NCBI GenBank assembly: GCA_016936505.1
Contig: JAFGXS010000085.1
Coordinates: 44,334-108,333 of the forward strand
Direction: 5' to 3'
DNA from: Bacteroidales bacterium
GTDB lineage: Bacteria > Bacteroidota > Bacteroidia > Bacteroidales > F082
Length of the DNA stretch: 64,000 nt
Both the position numbers and the translations under genes were made by a program. The notes beneath the pieces are model-generated. The model was not told where the DNA came from, ran no database searches, and worked only from the letters and a program-made list of their open reading frames with translations. Shown one piece after another: positions 39,328 through 49,081 of the stretch. Numbering within the stretch: position 1 is the first letter of the stretch; every line of letters begins with the position of its first letter.

Positions 39328-40089
39328 TTAAATTTCAATCTTCAGTCCGTCGTAAGCCAGTTTAATAAAATCGGGCAGTTCTTTTTGAACTTCTTCATGA
39401 AGGCCCAGTAAATGGCTGATGTGTGTTAAATAGGCTTTCTCGGGACGAAGAAATTCCAATATGTTAACAGCTTGTTCCAGATTGTAATGAGATGCGTGAG
39501 GTTTCTTTCGTAATGCATTCAAAACAACAATCTTGCTGCCCATAATCTTAGCTAAAGTTTCTCCTGGAATATAGTTGGTATCTGTGATGTAGGAAAAGTC
39601 GCCGATACGAAATCCCATCACCTGCATTTTCATATGTAACACAGGCAAAGGAAGAATATTCAAATCACCTATAGTCAGAGGCTCTTCAGTAAGTGTGAGC
39701 AGGTTCATTTCCGGCACACCGGGATATAAATTTTCGCCAAAAGCGTATGAAAACTCACGTTTAATAACTTCCTGATCAGCTTCCTGAGCATAAATACTCA
39801 TGGCTTTCTTGTAGATGTAATTAAAAGAGCGAACATCATCCAGTCCGGCGATATGATCTTTGTGAGAATGAGTAATCAGTATAGCATCCAGTTTTTTAAC
39901 TTTCTCACGAAGCATCTGATAACGGAAATCGGGACCTGCATCAATTGTAATTTGTGTGTTTTTATGCTGAATGAGAACAGATGAGCGCAGGCGATTGTCT
40001 TTTGAAGTTCCCTGAGTGCAAACCGGGCAGGTACAAGCCACCACCGGCACACCTTGTGAAGTGCCTGTTCCCAAAAATGTTACCTGCAT
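39328..40089 (-). CDS. MBL-fold metallo-hydrolase (PhnP-like)
   Basis: 'MQVTFLGTGTSQGVPVVACTCPVCTQGTSKDNRLRSSVLI', 'ILITHSHKDHIAGLDDVRSF'. Start at 40089 preferred. Confidence 0.92.
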   Translation of the reverse strand: MQVTFLGTGTSQGVPVVACTCPVCTQGTSKDNRLRSSVLIQHKNTQITIDAGPDFRYQMLREKVKKLDAILITHSHKDHIAGLDDVRSFNYIYKKAMSIYAQEADQEVIKREFSYAFGENLYPGVPEMNLLTLTEEPLTIGDLNILPLPVLHMKMQVMGFRIGDFSYITDTNYIPGETLAKIMGSKIVVLNALRKKPHASHYNLEQAVNILEFLRPEKAYLTHISHLLGLHEEVQKELPDFIKLAYDGLKIEI

Positions 40090-40187
40090 GGTGAAGATTT
40101 TTAAAATTTTTTCCAAAGGTATTTTATTTTTCTTCTATTTTAAAAACTTTTCTACCTTTACCTGTTTGAATGATCAGTAAAATATAA

Positions 40188-40718
40188 GTGTTGACGGACC
40201 TTACTTATCCAAAAGAGATTGAAACTAATAAAATTGTTGCCAATGCTTCAAATAATGCTGATTTTTTTCAAAAAGCCGGTAAGCTCTGTTTCTTTTTTCA
40301 GGTAAGTGATGTTCGTCAACAGCAAAGAATAAAAAGCTGGTTGAGTGAATATTCAGATAATTTTAATTTTTCTATTGTATTGTTGGGAGTAGGTTTTACG
40401 CCAGATCTGGAGGGTATCTCTAAGGAATTTACTGTTTTTTCAAAAAAGGATTTTGATTTTTTTGGAAGAAAAGGAAAGCGGATGGGAGAGTGGGTACAAC
40501 ATCACTATTTTGATACTTTCATTTCTTTTGACCGGTTTTTATATAAAAAAGGAATTGAGTTTGTTAAGTCGGTTAATTCGAAAATTAAAATAGGTGCAGG
40601 AAGACCTGGACAGTCATGGTTTTATGATTTAAATATTGAATATTCCAAGTCAATGAGCTATGCTGATTTCTTTACATGGGCAATGAAGTATTTTTTAGAA
40701 CTAAACATTAAACTATAA
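40188..40718 (+). CDS. Hypothetical protein (176 aa), resembles the DUF6913 family
   Basis: TTG start; 'DTFISFDRFLYKKGIEFVKSVNSKIKIGAGRPGQSWFYDLNIE'. Directly upstream of dapA. Confidence 0.65.
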   Translation: MLTDLTYPKEIETNKIVANASNNADFFQKAGKLCFFFQVSDVRQQQRIKSWLSEYSDNFNFSIVLLGVGFTPDLEGISKEFTVFSKKDFDFFGRKGKRMGEWVQHHYFDTFISFDRFLYKKGIEFVKSVNSKIKIGAGRPGQSWFYDLNIEYSKSMSYADFFTWAMKYFLELNIKL

Positions 40719-40722
40719 TGCA

Positions 40723-41622
40723 ATGAAGATGAATCCAAAAATTGATGGTACAGGTGTGGCAATTGTAACTCCTTTTCACAACTATGGAAGTATTGATTTT
40801 GGAAGCCTTGAAAAGTTGCTGAATCATATTATAGAAGGTGGAGTTGATTTTGTTGTATCGTTGGGAACAACCAGTGAAGCACCAACCCTGACTTCAGATG
40901 AGCAGGATGCAGTGATGGAAATGGTGAAGGAAACAGTTGACGGAAGAGTTCCGGTTGTTATGGGTTTGGGAGGTAATAGTACCCGCTCCATTGTTAGCAA
41001 GTTGAAAAAAACAGATTTTGATGGCATTGACGCTATCCTTTCAGTTGCACCCTATTACAATAAACCTAATCAGAAAGGATTGTATCAGCATTTCAAAGCT
41101 ATTGCTGCTTCATGTCCCGTTCCCATTATTTTGTATAACGTTCCTGGAAGAACATCTTCAAATATCTCAGCTGCAACCACATTACAGTTGGCTCGCGACT
41201 TTGATAATATAGCAGCAATTAAAGAAGCTTCTGGAAACTTAGCTCAGGTAATGGAAATTCTGGCGAATAAACCAGAAGGTTTTAAGGTTTTTTCAGGTGA
41301 TGACGCTCTCACATTTCCTATGATGACACTTGGTGGAAATGGCGTTATTTCTGTTATAGCTAATGCTTACGCTGCGGAGTTCTCAGATATGGTTCGGTTG
41401 CTCAAGAAAAAAGAATATGATGAAGCGTTAATACTCAATTACTCTCTAATGCCTATTATTGAACAACTTTTTGCCGACGGTAACCCAGGGGGAATAAAGG
41501 TTGTACTTGAGAATATGGGTATTGCAAAGAATAACCTGAGATTACCTATGGTAAAGGTAAATAAGCAGGTAAATCAGGCTTTAACAAAGCTTATGTCAGA
41601 ATATAAGAATCCTTTGAAATAG
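40723..41622 (+). CDS. dapA: 4-hydroxy-tetrahydrodipicolinate synthase
   Basis: 'GTGVAIVTPFHNYGSIDFGSLEKLLNHIIEGGVDFVVSLGTTSEAPTLT', 'YYNKPNQKGLYQHFKAIA', 'ILYNVPGRTSSNI', 'IAAIKEASGNLAQV'. Confidence 0.96.
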   Translation: MKMNPKIDGTGVAIVTPFHNYGSIDFGSLEKLLNHIIEGGVDFVVSLGTTSEAPTLTSDEQDAVMEMVKETVDGRVPVVMGLGGNSTRSIVSKLKKTDFDGIDAILSVAPYYNKPNQKGLYQHFKAIAASCPVPIILYNVPGRTSSNISAATTLQLARDFDNIAAIKEASGNLAQVMEILANKPEGFKVFSGDDALTFPMMTLGGNGVISVIANAYAAEFSDMVRLLKKKEYDEALILNYSLMPIIEQLFADGNPGGIKVVLENMGIAKNNLRLPMVKVNKQVNQALTKLMSEYKNPLK

Positions 41623-41626
41623 TTGT

Positions 41627-43333
41627 ATGAGTTTTCGTTGGCTTGCATTGATGTTTTGTGTCTTTTTATTAGTATCAAATAATCAATTACAGGCTCAAAA
41701 TTTACCTGATTCTCTCGCTGCTGAAAAACAACTGTCGCAAAGGGGAGAAGTATATTTTAGTTTTCCTGCCAAAATAATTACTGAAAATCCGATAGAATTT
41801 GATGCCTTAAGCAGGTATATTTCAATTGATTCAAAAGATGATCAGTATGTTTACGCCTATGCAAATTTATACACTTTTCATAGATTTCTTGAGTTAGGAT
41901 TATCCTATCATGTGTTAACTCCTCCGTCTTTACAGTGTGATACAACCCGATGGAAAACTATTCTAAAAAGTATTAGTGATTGGAATTATTATCCATCATA
42001 TTCAGAATATATTACTTTGATGCAGCAATTTGCGGGTAAATATCCGCAGTTGTGTACACTGGATACTATAGGAACTTCAGTTGATGGTCGCTTGTTGTTG
42101 TTTGCTCATATCCGAAGCCGTAAAAGTTTGCCTGATGACAGACCTTCATTTATGTACACGTCAACAATGCACGGTGATGAGACAGTCGGCTATGTTTTAA
42201 TGTTACATCTTATAGATTATTTACTGCAAAATTACGGAACAAATACGCAAGTCACTAATTTGGTAGATAGTTTGGATATCTGGATTAATCCTTTAGCTAA
42301 TCCTGATGGGACTTATGCAGGTGGAGATGCTTCGGTTGCAGGAGCAACCCGTTTCAATGCCAACGGTGTGGATTTGAATAGGAATTATCCAGATCCTGTT
42401 GCTGGTGATCATCCCGATGGTAACAATTGGCAGCCCGAAACCAAAGCCTTTATGGATTTTGCTTCAAGCCATGATTTTGTGGTATCGGCCAATTTACACT
42501 CTGGTACAGAGGTGGTGAATTATCCGTGGGATACCTGGCAGAAAAGAACTGCTGACGATGCCTGGTGGCAATATGTGAGCCGGGAATATGCGGATACGGT
42601 TCATACGTATAGTCCTTCAGGTTATTTCACAGACTTGAATGACGGAATAACAGATGGTTATGACTGGTACTGGATTACGGGGGGGCGACAGGATTATATG
42701 AATTATTTTCATCACGACAGGGAGTTTACTTTGGAATTGTCAATGGTTAAAAAGCCTGATCCTTCTCAACTGCCTTCATTCTGGGACTATAATTACCGAT
42801 CACTTTTAAATTACATGAAACAGGCTTTATATGGTATTCGTGGAAAAGTAACCGACAGTTTAACAGGAACTCCGTTACCGGCTGAGGTTTTTATTAGTGG
42901 TCACGATACTGATAACTCAGAAGTTTATTCAGATTCTGTTTCCGGATATTATTATCGTCCAATCAAATCTGGAACTTATGATGTTACTTTTTCTGCTTCC
43001 GGTTATGTTTCAAAAACTTATTACGGCCTGACCATTTCTGACGGAAAAATACTGAAACAGAATGTGAAATTAGCTGAAAATGCAAATGGAATTTCCACAA
43101 ATAAAAGGGTTCGTATTCATATTTATCCGAATCCGACACTCAGTATTATTAAAATACAAGGTTTTACAAAAGTGGCGCTAGTTTCTGTTTATAATCTGAA
43201 CGGTATAAAAATTATTGAGAAAAGTATTACTCCAGACGAGTTGATTGATGTATCTACTCTCAAGCCGGGTATTTATTTGGTCAGAGTATATACCACAACG
43301 ATTTCTATGACAAAGAAACTGGTTATCCGTTAA
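41627..43333 (+). CDS. M14-family zinc carboxypeptidase with T9SS sorting domain
   Basis: 'STMHGDETVGYVLMLHLIDYLL', 'NANGVDLNRNYPDPV', 'FTLELSM'; CarboxypepD_reg-like 'IRGKVTDSLTGTPLPAEVFISG'; C-terminal 'IHIYPNPTLSIIKIQ...LKPGIYLVRVYTTTISMTKKLVIR'. Confidence 0.94.
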   Translation: MSFRWLALMFCVFLLVSNNQLQAQNLPDSLAAEKQLSQRGEVYFSFPAKIITENPIEFDALSRYISIDSKDDQYVYAYANLYTFHRFLELGLSYHVLTPPSLQCDTTRWKTILKSISDWNYYPSYSEYITLMQQFAGKYPQLCTLDTIGTSVDGRLLLFAHIRSRKSLPDDRPSFMYTSTMHGDETVGYVLMLHLIDYLLQNYGTNTQVTNLVDSLDIWINPLANPDGTYAGGDASVAGATRFNANGVDLNRNYPDPVAGDHPDGNNWQPETKAFMDFASSHDFVVSANLHSGTEVVNYPWDTWQKRTADDAWWQYVSREYADTVHTYSPSGYFTDLNDGITDGYDWYWITGGRQDYMNYFHHDREFTLELSMVKKPDPSQLPSFWDYNYRSLLNYMKQALYGIRGKVTDSLTGTPLPAEVFISGHDTDNSEVYSDSVSGYYYRPIKSGTYDVTFSASGYVSKTYYGLTISDGKILKQNVKLAENANGISTNKRVRIHIYPNPTLSIIKIQGFTKVALVSVYNLNGIKIIEKSITPDELIDVSTLKPGIYLVRVYTTTISMTKKLVIR

Positions 43334-44163
43334 GGAAGTGTTATTTTCCAGTTAAGGGCAATGCGTAAAAGGAGAACCAAAACAACTGCCATAATTACTA
43401 TTGTTTTATTGATCTTGATACCCTGCATTTCATTATTGTCTTCCATGTCCACATCAACAGGGTGCCGAACGATCAGAAACATTATTAATAAAGTAACTCC
43501 AATTGGAATCCACGAAAACAAGTTCATAACTCCTATATCAGGATAGAAATAAATGATACTGAGCAGGTTACCAAAAATAAAAGGCAGGATGATCTGAGCC
43601 GTTATGAAAAATGGATAGTTTCTTTCCGTAAGCTTTACAAAATAGCTTCCAGATGACCATAATACAGGCCCTTTCATTATTGAGGCAACAATGATTAGTC
43701 CCCCAAAGCCTATCATTGCTATAACAACTTTTGCTGTATCCGACAGGTACATCCACTGAAAAACATAGCCCATACCTTTTGTTAGAATGGTTCCGATGAG
43801 AAGCTCTGAAAAGAAAAGTTGAAATGAAAGCAAACTTACCCAAAGAATAAAAGTGTATTTTATTCCTTGTTCAAATTTCATCATAAGTAAAGATCTGTAT
43901 GCAACAAGGCCAGCCACCAATACTAGTATTACTCCTGCAGAAAAAATCAGATTTACCATTCCGTGTGTCCATTGATAATCCTGAATCAGAAGGTAAATCT
44001 GATACCAGTTAAACCGTAGGGAATGTCCGAGAAAAAGTATGATGAAAATTTTAGTGAAATGGTTGATGTAAAAAACCATAAGGTAAGCCAATACAAATGC
44101 AGAGGTGCTATTCAGGACAATTGTCCAGAAATTTTTTCTTGATAAATCAGAAGTTGTATTCAT
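43330..44163 (-). CDS. Polytopic membrane protein of unknown function
   Basis: 277 aa with about 8 hydrophobic segments; no recognised motif. Confidence 0.75.
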   Translation of the reverse strand: MNTTSDLSRKNFWTIVLNSTSAFVLAYLMVFYINHFTKIFIILFLGHSLRFNWYQIYLLIQDYQWTHGMVNLIFSAGVILVLVAGLVAYRSLLMMKFEQGIKYTFILWVSLLSFQLFFSELLIGTILTKGMGYVFQWMYLSDTAKVVIAMIGFGGLIIVASIMKGPVLWSSGSYFVKLTERNYPFFITAQIILPFIFGNLLSIIYFYPDIGVMNLFSWIPIGVTLLIMFLIVRHPVDVDMEDNNEMQGIKINKTIVIMAVVLVLLLRIALNWKITLP

Positions 44164-44176
44164 TTGTCAAATATAA

Positions 44177-44209
44177 AAAAACCGGAATGATCAACATCAC
44201 TCCGGTTTT
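44177..44209 (-). terminator. Rho-independent terminator downstream of the 44228-45469 gene
   Basis: AAAACCGGAaTGA ... TCActCCGGTTTT hairpin, T-run on the minus strand. Confidence 0.75.
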
Positions 44210-44227
44210 CAAATTATTCAAAGGTTA

Positions 44228-45469
44228 TTAGTGCATTACTTTCATTTCAGATGCATATTCTTTGTTGTCCAATTTCTTTTTAATTTTTCTGAATGTTTCA
44301 ATTGTGTAGTCAACATCATCCAAAGTATGAACAGCTGTAGGAATCAATCTTAACAAGATGGTTCCTTTTGGAACAACAGGATAAACTACAATGGAACAGA
44401 AAATATTGTAATTTTCTCTTAAATCATAAGTAATTTGTGTTGCTTCGGCTACGCCACCACTCAATAGTACAGGAGTGACCGGTGATTCGGTAGCGCCAAT
44501 ATTCATGCCAGCATCTTTCAGCCCTTTTTGGAGCGCATTTACAACGGTCCATAATTTTTCTCTGTGAGAAGGATCATTACGTAACATCTCCAGTCGTTTC
44601 ATTGCTCCAATAACCATGGGCATAGGTAGCGACTTGGCAAAGATTTGTGAACGCATGTTGTATTTCAAGAATTTGATCACTTTCTCATCTCCGGCAACAA
44701 AACCACCGATTCCAGCCATTGATTTAGCAAAAGTTCCAAAGTATAAATCGATTTTATCCTGAACACCAAAATGTTCGTCGGTTCCTGCACCACTTGGTCC
44801 CATTGTTCCAAAACCGTGAGCATCGTCAATCAAAATTCTGAAATCATACTTGTCTTTAAGGGCGACGATTGCAGGAAGGTTCCCAAGGTCACCGGCCATT
44901 CCATATACGCCTTCAGTGATCAATAGTATTCCGCCACCAGTTTTTTCAACCATTTTTGTGGCTCTTTTTAACTGGGTCTCAAGATTCTGCATGTCGTTGT
45001 GTGGATAAACAAATCTTTTTCCAAAGTGTAAACGCATACCGTCAATGATACAGGCATGAGCTTCTGAATCGTAAACAATTACATCGTTTCTGTTCACCAT
45101 TGTGCTGATGATAGAAACCATTCCCTGATAGCCGTAATTGAGTAAATAAGAAGCAGGACGACCAACAAAGTCAGCAAGTTGCTGCTCCAGTTCTTCATGA
45201 TATTTGGTTTGACCCGACATCATTCTGGCTCCCATAGGATAGGCCATTCCCCAATCTGCAGCAGCCTGTGCATCAGCTTTTCTTACTTCAGGATTATTTG
45301 CTAATCCCAGATAATTGTTCAAACTCCAGATCAAGCGTTCTTTTCCCTGAAACATCATTTTGTTTGAAATTTCACCTTCCAGTTTAGGAAACATATAATA
45401 TCCTTCGGCACGATCGGCATACATCCCTAATGGGCCTAAGTTTACCTCACATTTATCAAATAAATCCAT
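44228..45469 (-). CDS. Alpha-oxoamine synthase family aminotransferase (serine palmitoyltransferase-like)
   Basis: 'LIWSLNNYLGLANNPEV', 'GARMMSGQTKYHEELEQQLADFVG', 'ILIDDAHGFGTMGPSGAGTDEHFGVQDKIDLYFGTFAKSMAGIGGFVAG'. Start MDLFDKCEVN at 45469. Confidence 0.88.
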   Translation of the reverse strand: MDLFDKCEVNLGPLGMYADRAEGYYMFPKLEGEISNKMMFQGKERLIWSLNNYLGLANNPEVRKADAQAAADWGMAYPMGARMMSGQTKYHEELEQQLADFVGRPASYLLNYGYQGMVSIISTMVNRNDVIVYDSEAHACIIDGMRLHFGKRFVYPHNDMQNLETQLKRATKMVEKTGGGILLITEGVYGMAGDLGNLPAIVALKDKYDFRILIDDAHGFGTMGPSGAGTDEHFGVQDKIDLYFGTFAKSMAGIGGFVAGDEKVIKFLKYNMRSQIFAKSLPMPMVIGAMKRLEMLRNDPSHREKLWTVVNALQKGLKDAGMNIGATESPVTPVLLSGGVAEATQITYDLRENYNIFCSIVVYPVVPKGTILLRLIPTAVHTLDDVDYTIETFRKIKKKLDNKEYASEMKVMH

Positions 45470-45767
45470 TGTTTTTAGGTTTAATACGCGGCAAAAGTAA
45501 TGAATTATTAACAAATAACAGAGGGTAGATACAGACTTCTTTTCTCTAGCAGAAAATCATTAAGTCTGTTGTTTTTAGGTTAATGATGGCCTATTATTTT
45601 GTAAATAACAATTGATTTCCGAGTGGAAGAAATCAATTATCAGAATTAAATATTCTTAACTTTCTGGCTGTTTGAGGGTTCTGTAATAGCTAATTATTTG
45701 AATATAAGAATATAACGTTATTTTTCAGTTAAAAAAAATAATTATAATATCTCGTAATAATTTTCGT

Positions 45768-45797
45768 TTTGTTGTTCAACATTTTGTTATAATTTTG
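45768..45797 (+). promoter_or_regulatory. Bacteroidetes-type promoter of bamD
   Basis: TTTG (45768-45771), 18-nt spacer, TAATTTTG (45790-45797), ATG at 45802. Confidence 0.65.
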
Positions 45798-45801
45798 CGC
45801 C

Positions 45802-46599
45802 ATGTTGAAAAAAGCCTCTATTTATTTGCTGTTGCTGGCTGCGGTGTTGATTTATTTGCCCGGCTGCAAGAATTATCAGAAAGTCTTAAAAAGTCCGGAT
45901 AATGAACTGAAATACAATACTGCTGTAGATTTGTATGAAAGCGGACATTTCAAAAAGGCGATTACCTTTTTTGATCTGGTTAGAACCTTTTATCAGGGGA
46001 CCAAAAAAGGTGAGCATATAACTTATTATACTGCTAATTCGTATTTTCAAATCAAAGATTATCAGTTAGCCAGTTACTACTTCAAGCAGTATCAGCAAAT
46101 GTATCCAAGGGGTAAAAATTCTGAGGAAGCAGCTTATTTACAGGCATATTGTACTTACCTCAGATCACCAAGGTTTGAATTGGATCAGACCATCTCATAT
46201 CAGGCGATGAGTGAATTGAAATCATTTATTAATAATTATCCTAACAGTGATAAGGTTTCCAAAGCACGTGATCTTATAGCTAAGTTGCAATTTAAACAAG
46301 AAGAAAAAGATTATAATATCGCTTTGTTGTATTACAAAATGGGAAGTTATGAAGCTGCAATTACTTCATTTCAAAATCTTTTAGATGATTATCCCGATTC
46401 CAAAAGTAAAGAGTTATATTTGTATTATATCGGCAAAACATATTTTGAATATGCCGAGAAAAGTATTCCTGAGAAACAAAAGGAACGATATGAGAAAATG
46501 GTTGAAGCTTACAATAATTTGCTATACCTGTATCCTGACAGCAAATATTTGAAAGAACTGAAACCTTTGAGTGAAAAAGCAATGACTTATTTAAAATAG
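45802..46599 (+). CDS. bamD: Outer membrane protein assembly factor BamD
   Basis: Lipobox 'VLIYLPGCKNYQKVLKSPDNELKYNTAVDLYESGHFKKAITFFD' with TPR-like repeats. Confidence 0.92.
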   Translation: MLKKASIYLLLLAAVLIYLPGCKNYQKVLKSPDNELKYNTAVDLYESGHFKKAITFFDLVRTFYQGTKKGEHITYYTANSYFQIKDYQLASYYFKQYQQMYPRGKNSEEAAYLQAYCTYLRSPRFELDQTISYQAMSELKSFINNYPNSDKVSKARDLIAKLQFKQEEKDYNIALLYYKMGSYEAAITSFQNLLDDYPDSKSKELYLYYIGKTYFEYAEKSIPEKQKERYEKMVEAYNNLLYLYPDSKYLKELKPLSEKAMTYLK

Positions 46600-46608
46600 A
46601 ACACAAAG

Positions 46609-46944
46609 ATGGACTACAAAAAAGTTAAAACAGAAACTACTGCCGTAACCCGCCAAAAAGACAAATTTTACGAACAAACAGGAAATATTTACGAAACAGT
46701 TGTGGTTTTGTCCAAGAGATCGAATCAGATTGAAAAGGAACTGAAACAGGAACTGGATCAAAAAATTGCTGATTTTACCACTTCAAGCGATAACCTGGAA
46801 GAGGTTTTTGAAAATCGTGAGCAAATTGAAATCGCAAAATTCTACGAAAGACTCCCTAAGCCTACTTTGCTTGCAGTTCATGATTTTATGGAAGGTGAAG
46901 TTTGGTTCCGTAATCCGCATAAAAATAACGCAACTGATTTTTAA
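46609..46944 (+). CDS. rpoZ: DNA-directed RNA polymerase omega subunit (Bacteroidetes type)
   Basis: 'MDYKKVKTETTAVTRQKDKFYEQTGNIYETVVVLSKRSNQI'; bamD-rpoZ-coaBC order is typical of Bacteroidetes. Confidence 0.85.
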   Translation: MDYKKVKTETTAVTRQKDKFYEQTGNIYETVVVLSKRSNQIEKELKQELDQKIADFTTSSDNLEEVFENREQIEIAKFYERLPKPTLLAVHDFMEGEVWFRNPHKNNATDF

Positions 46945-46976
46945 TTAGTCGTTATTGATTATTCAATAAACCTGCC

Positions 46977-48185
46977 ATGTTGCAAGGAAAAAAAATAGTT
47001 GTAGGAATAACCGGCGGAATAGCCGCCTACAAAATTCCTTTGCTGGTTCGTTTATTGAAAAAGGAAGGCGCTGAGGTTAAAGTCGTAATGACTGATTTTT
47101 CTAAGTCTTTTGTTACTCCTCTCACATTGGCAACCGTTTCTGGCGAACCGGTTTATTCCGAATTTTTTAATCCTGAGAATGGCCTCTGGCACAGTCATGT
47201 AGATTTGGGGTTGTGGGCAGATGCTATGATACTGGCTCCACTTACCGCTAACACAATGGCTAAAATGGCTTCGGGTGTTGCTGATAATTTTTTGCTAACG
47301 GTAATTTTATCGGCACGTTGTCCTGTGTTTTTTGCGCCAACCATGGATATGGATATGTTTCAACATCCGGTTACGCAGGAAAATATTCGAAAATTAATCA
47401 AATTAGGTTATCATTATGTTCCACCATCTGAAGGTTTCTTAGCCAGTGGGCTTGATGGCCCTGGTCGTATGAGTGAACCTGAAGAGTTGGCTCAAGTACT
47501 GAATGAATATTTTTCAGGGGATGAGGTACTTCAGGGAAAGAAAGTTTTAATTAGTGCTGGCCCTACTCACGAACCATTTGATGCTGTTCGGTTTATTGGG
47601 AACAGAAGTTCTGGAAAAATGGGTATTGCCCTGGCTAAGGCTTTTGCCCAAAAGGGAGCTCTGGTGCATTTGGTTTTAGGTCCGGTTTCTTTTGATGTTT
47701 CGTTTCCTGGAATTACAGTTTATCCGGTAGAAACAGCTGCTGAAATGGCAGACCAATGCAAGAAAATATTTACTGAAGCCGATGTTGCTATTATGGCAGC
47801 TGCTGTTGCCGATTTTACTCCGGTTCATACTTCGGAATCTAAGATTAAAAAGGAGGGTGGTTTTCATTCAATAGAAGTTAAGGCAACAGAAGATATTTTG
47901 GCTTCACTGGGAAAATCCAAAAGGAAAGATCAACTGTTGATTGGTTTTGCTTTGGAAACTGATAATGAGTTTCAGAATGCCCAAAAGAAATTAGAAAAGA
48001 AGAATCTGGATATGATTGTTCTGAACTCTTTGAAAGATAGCGGGGCAGGATTCGGAACAGATACTAACAAAGTTACAATCCTGAATCGAAATGGTGATCA
48101 CTATACTTTTGATTTAAAATCAAAAGAAGCTGTTGCTACTGATATTATATCAGAAATAAAGGCTTTGATGGAGGAAATCTCATGA
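46977..48185 (+). CDS. coaBC: Bifunctional phosphopantothenoylcysteine decarboxylase/phosphopantothenate-cysteine ligase
   Basis: 'KKIVVGITGGIAAYKIPLLVRLLKKEGAEVKVVMTDFSKSFVTPLTLATVSG', 'FAPTMDMDMFQHPV', 'VLISAGPTHEPFDAVRFIGNRSSGKMGIALAKAF'. Confidence 0.96.
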   Translation: MLQGKKIVVGITGGIAAYKIPLLVRLLKKEGAEVKVVMTDFSKSFVTPLTLATVSGEPVYSEFFNPENGLWHSHVDLGLWADAMILAPLTANTMAKMASGVADNFLLTVILSARCPVFFAPTMDMDMFQHPVTQENIRKLIKLGYHYVPPSEGFLASGLDGPGRMSEPEELAQVLNEYFSGDEVLQGKKVLISAGPTHEPFDAVRFIGNRSSGKMGIALAKAFAQKGALVHLVLGPVSFDVSFPGITVYPVETAAEMADQCKKIFTEADVAIMAAAVADFTPVHTSESKIKKEGGFHSIEVKATEDILASLGKSKRKDQLLIGFALETDNEFQNAQKKLEKKNLDMIVLNSLKDSGAGFGTDTNKVTILNRNGDHYTFDLKSKEAVATDIISEIKALMEEIS

Positions 48186-49081
48186 AGCGCTTAATATTGG
48201 TTCTTTCAGCATTATTTATTTTGGTTCAGAGTATAACAGCTCAGGAGTTCAATTGTAAGGTTCAAATCAATACGCAACAGGTTCAGGGTTTTGATCAGAG
48301 TGTGATCACTAACCTGCAGCAAGCTATTACTGAATTTATCAATAATCAGAAATGGAGCTCTGTTACCTTTCAGCCTGAAGAAAAATTGCAGGCTACATTG
48401 CTTTTTACAGTTTCGTCAATCAGCAATGATCAGTTTGCCGGTACTTTTCATTGGGTGCTAGAAAGGCCTGTTTACGAATCAAGTTATAATTCACCTTTGC
48501 TGAATATGGTGGACAAAAATATTCAGTTCAGATACTTCCCTTCGCAAAGCCTGAATTTTACACAAGGCACTTTCTCCGATAACTTAACCTCTTTATTGGC
48601 ATTTTATTCTTACATGATGTTGGGATTGGAATTTGACACTTTTAAAATAAATGCCGGAACCCCGTTTTATCAACAGGCCATGAGTGTGGTTCAGGCAGCA
48701 CAAAATACCTCAGAACCCGGTTGGAAAATGATGGATGGAGAGAAAAACCGTTATCAGTTTGTGGAACAGCTGTTAAATAATGCATATGAACCCCTTAGAG
48801 TATTTTTGTACCAATATTACCGTCAGGGTTTGGATGTTATGTATCAGAACCCTGAAAACGGAAGAAAAGCAATACTGAACGCTTTGCCCCAGTTACAAAA
48901 GGTTTTTGATAAACGTCCCGGATTATATGATTTGCAAATCATTGTTGATGCACTACGAAACGAGATTATTAAGGTGTTCACACCTGCTTCAATGGATGAA
49001 AAAAACACCATGGTCAAAATTATGACACAAATTGATCCAGGCAATGGAAATAAGTATAGCGATGCCTTGTTAAAAAATTAA
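48182..49081 (+). CDS. DUF4835-family protein, exported
   Basis: 'QEFNCKVQINTQQVQGFDQSVITNLQQAITEFINNQKWSSVTFQPEEKL', 'LLAFYSYMMLGLEFDTF'; follows coaBC. Confidence 0.88.
   Translation: MKRLILVLSALFILVQSITAQEFNCKVQINTQQVQGFDQSVITNLQQAITEFINNQKWSSVTFQPEEKLQATLLFTVSSISNDQFAGTFHWVLERPVYESSYNSPLLNMVDKNIQFRYFPSQSLNFTQGTFSDNLTSLLAFYSYMMLGLEFDTFKINAGTPFYQQAMSVVQAAQNTSEPGWKMMDGEKNRYQFVEQLLNNAYEPLRVFLYQYYRQGLDVMYQNPENGRKAILNALPQLQKVFDKRPGLYDLQIIVDALRNEIIKVFTPASMDEKNTMVKIMTQIDPGNGNKYSDALLKN

Noticed and set aside
38916-39338. 140-aa minus-strand ORF overlapping the DppB-type permease
   Set aside because: Antisense shadow of a motif-supported permease.
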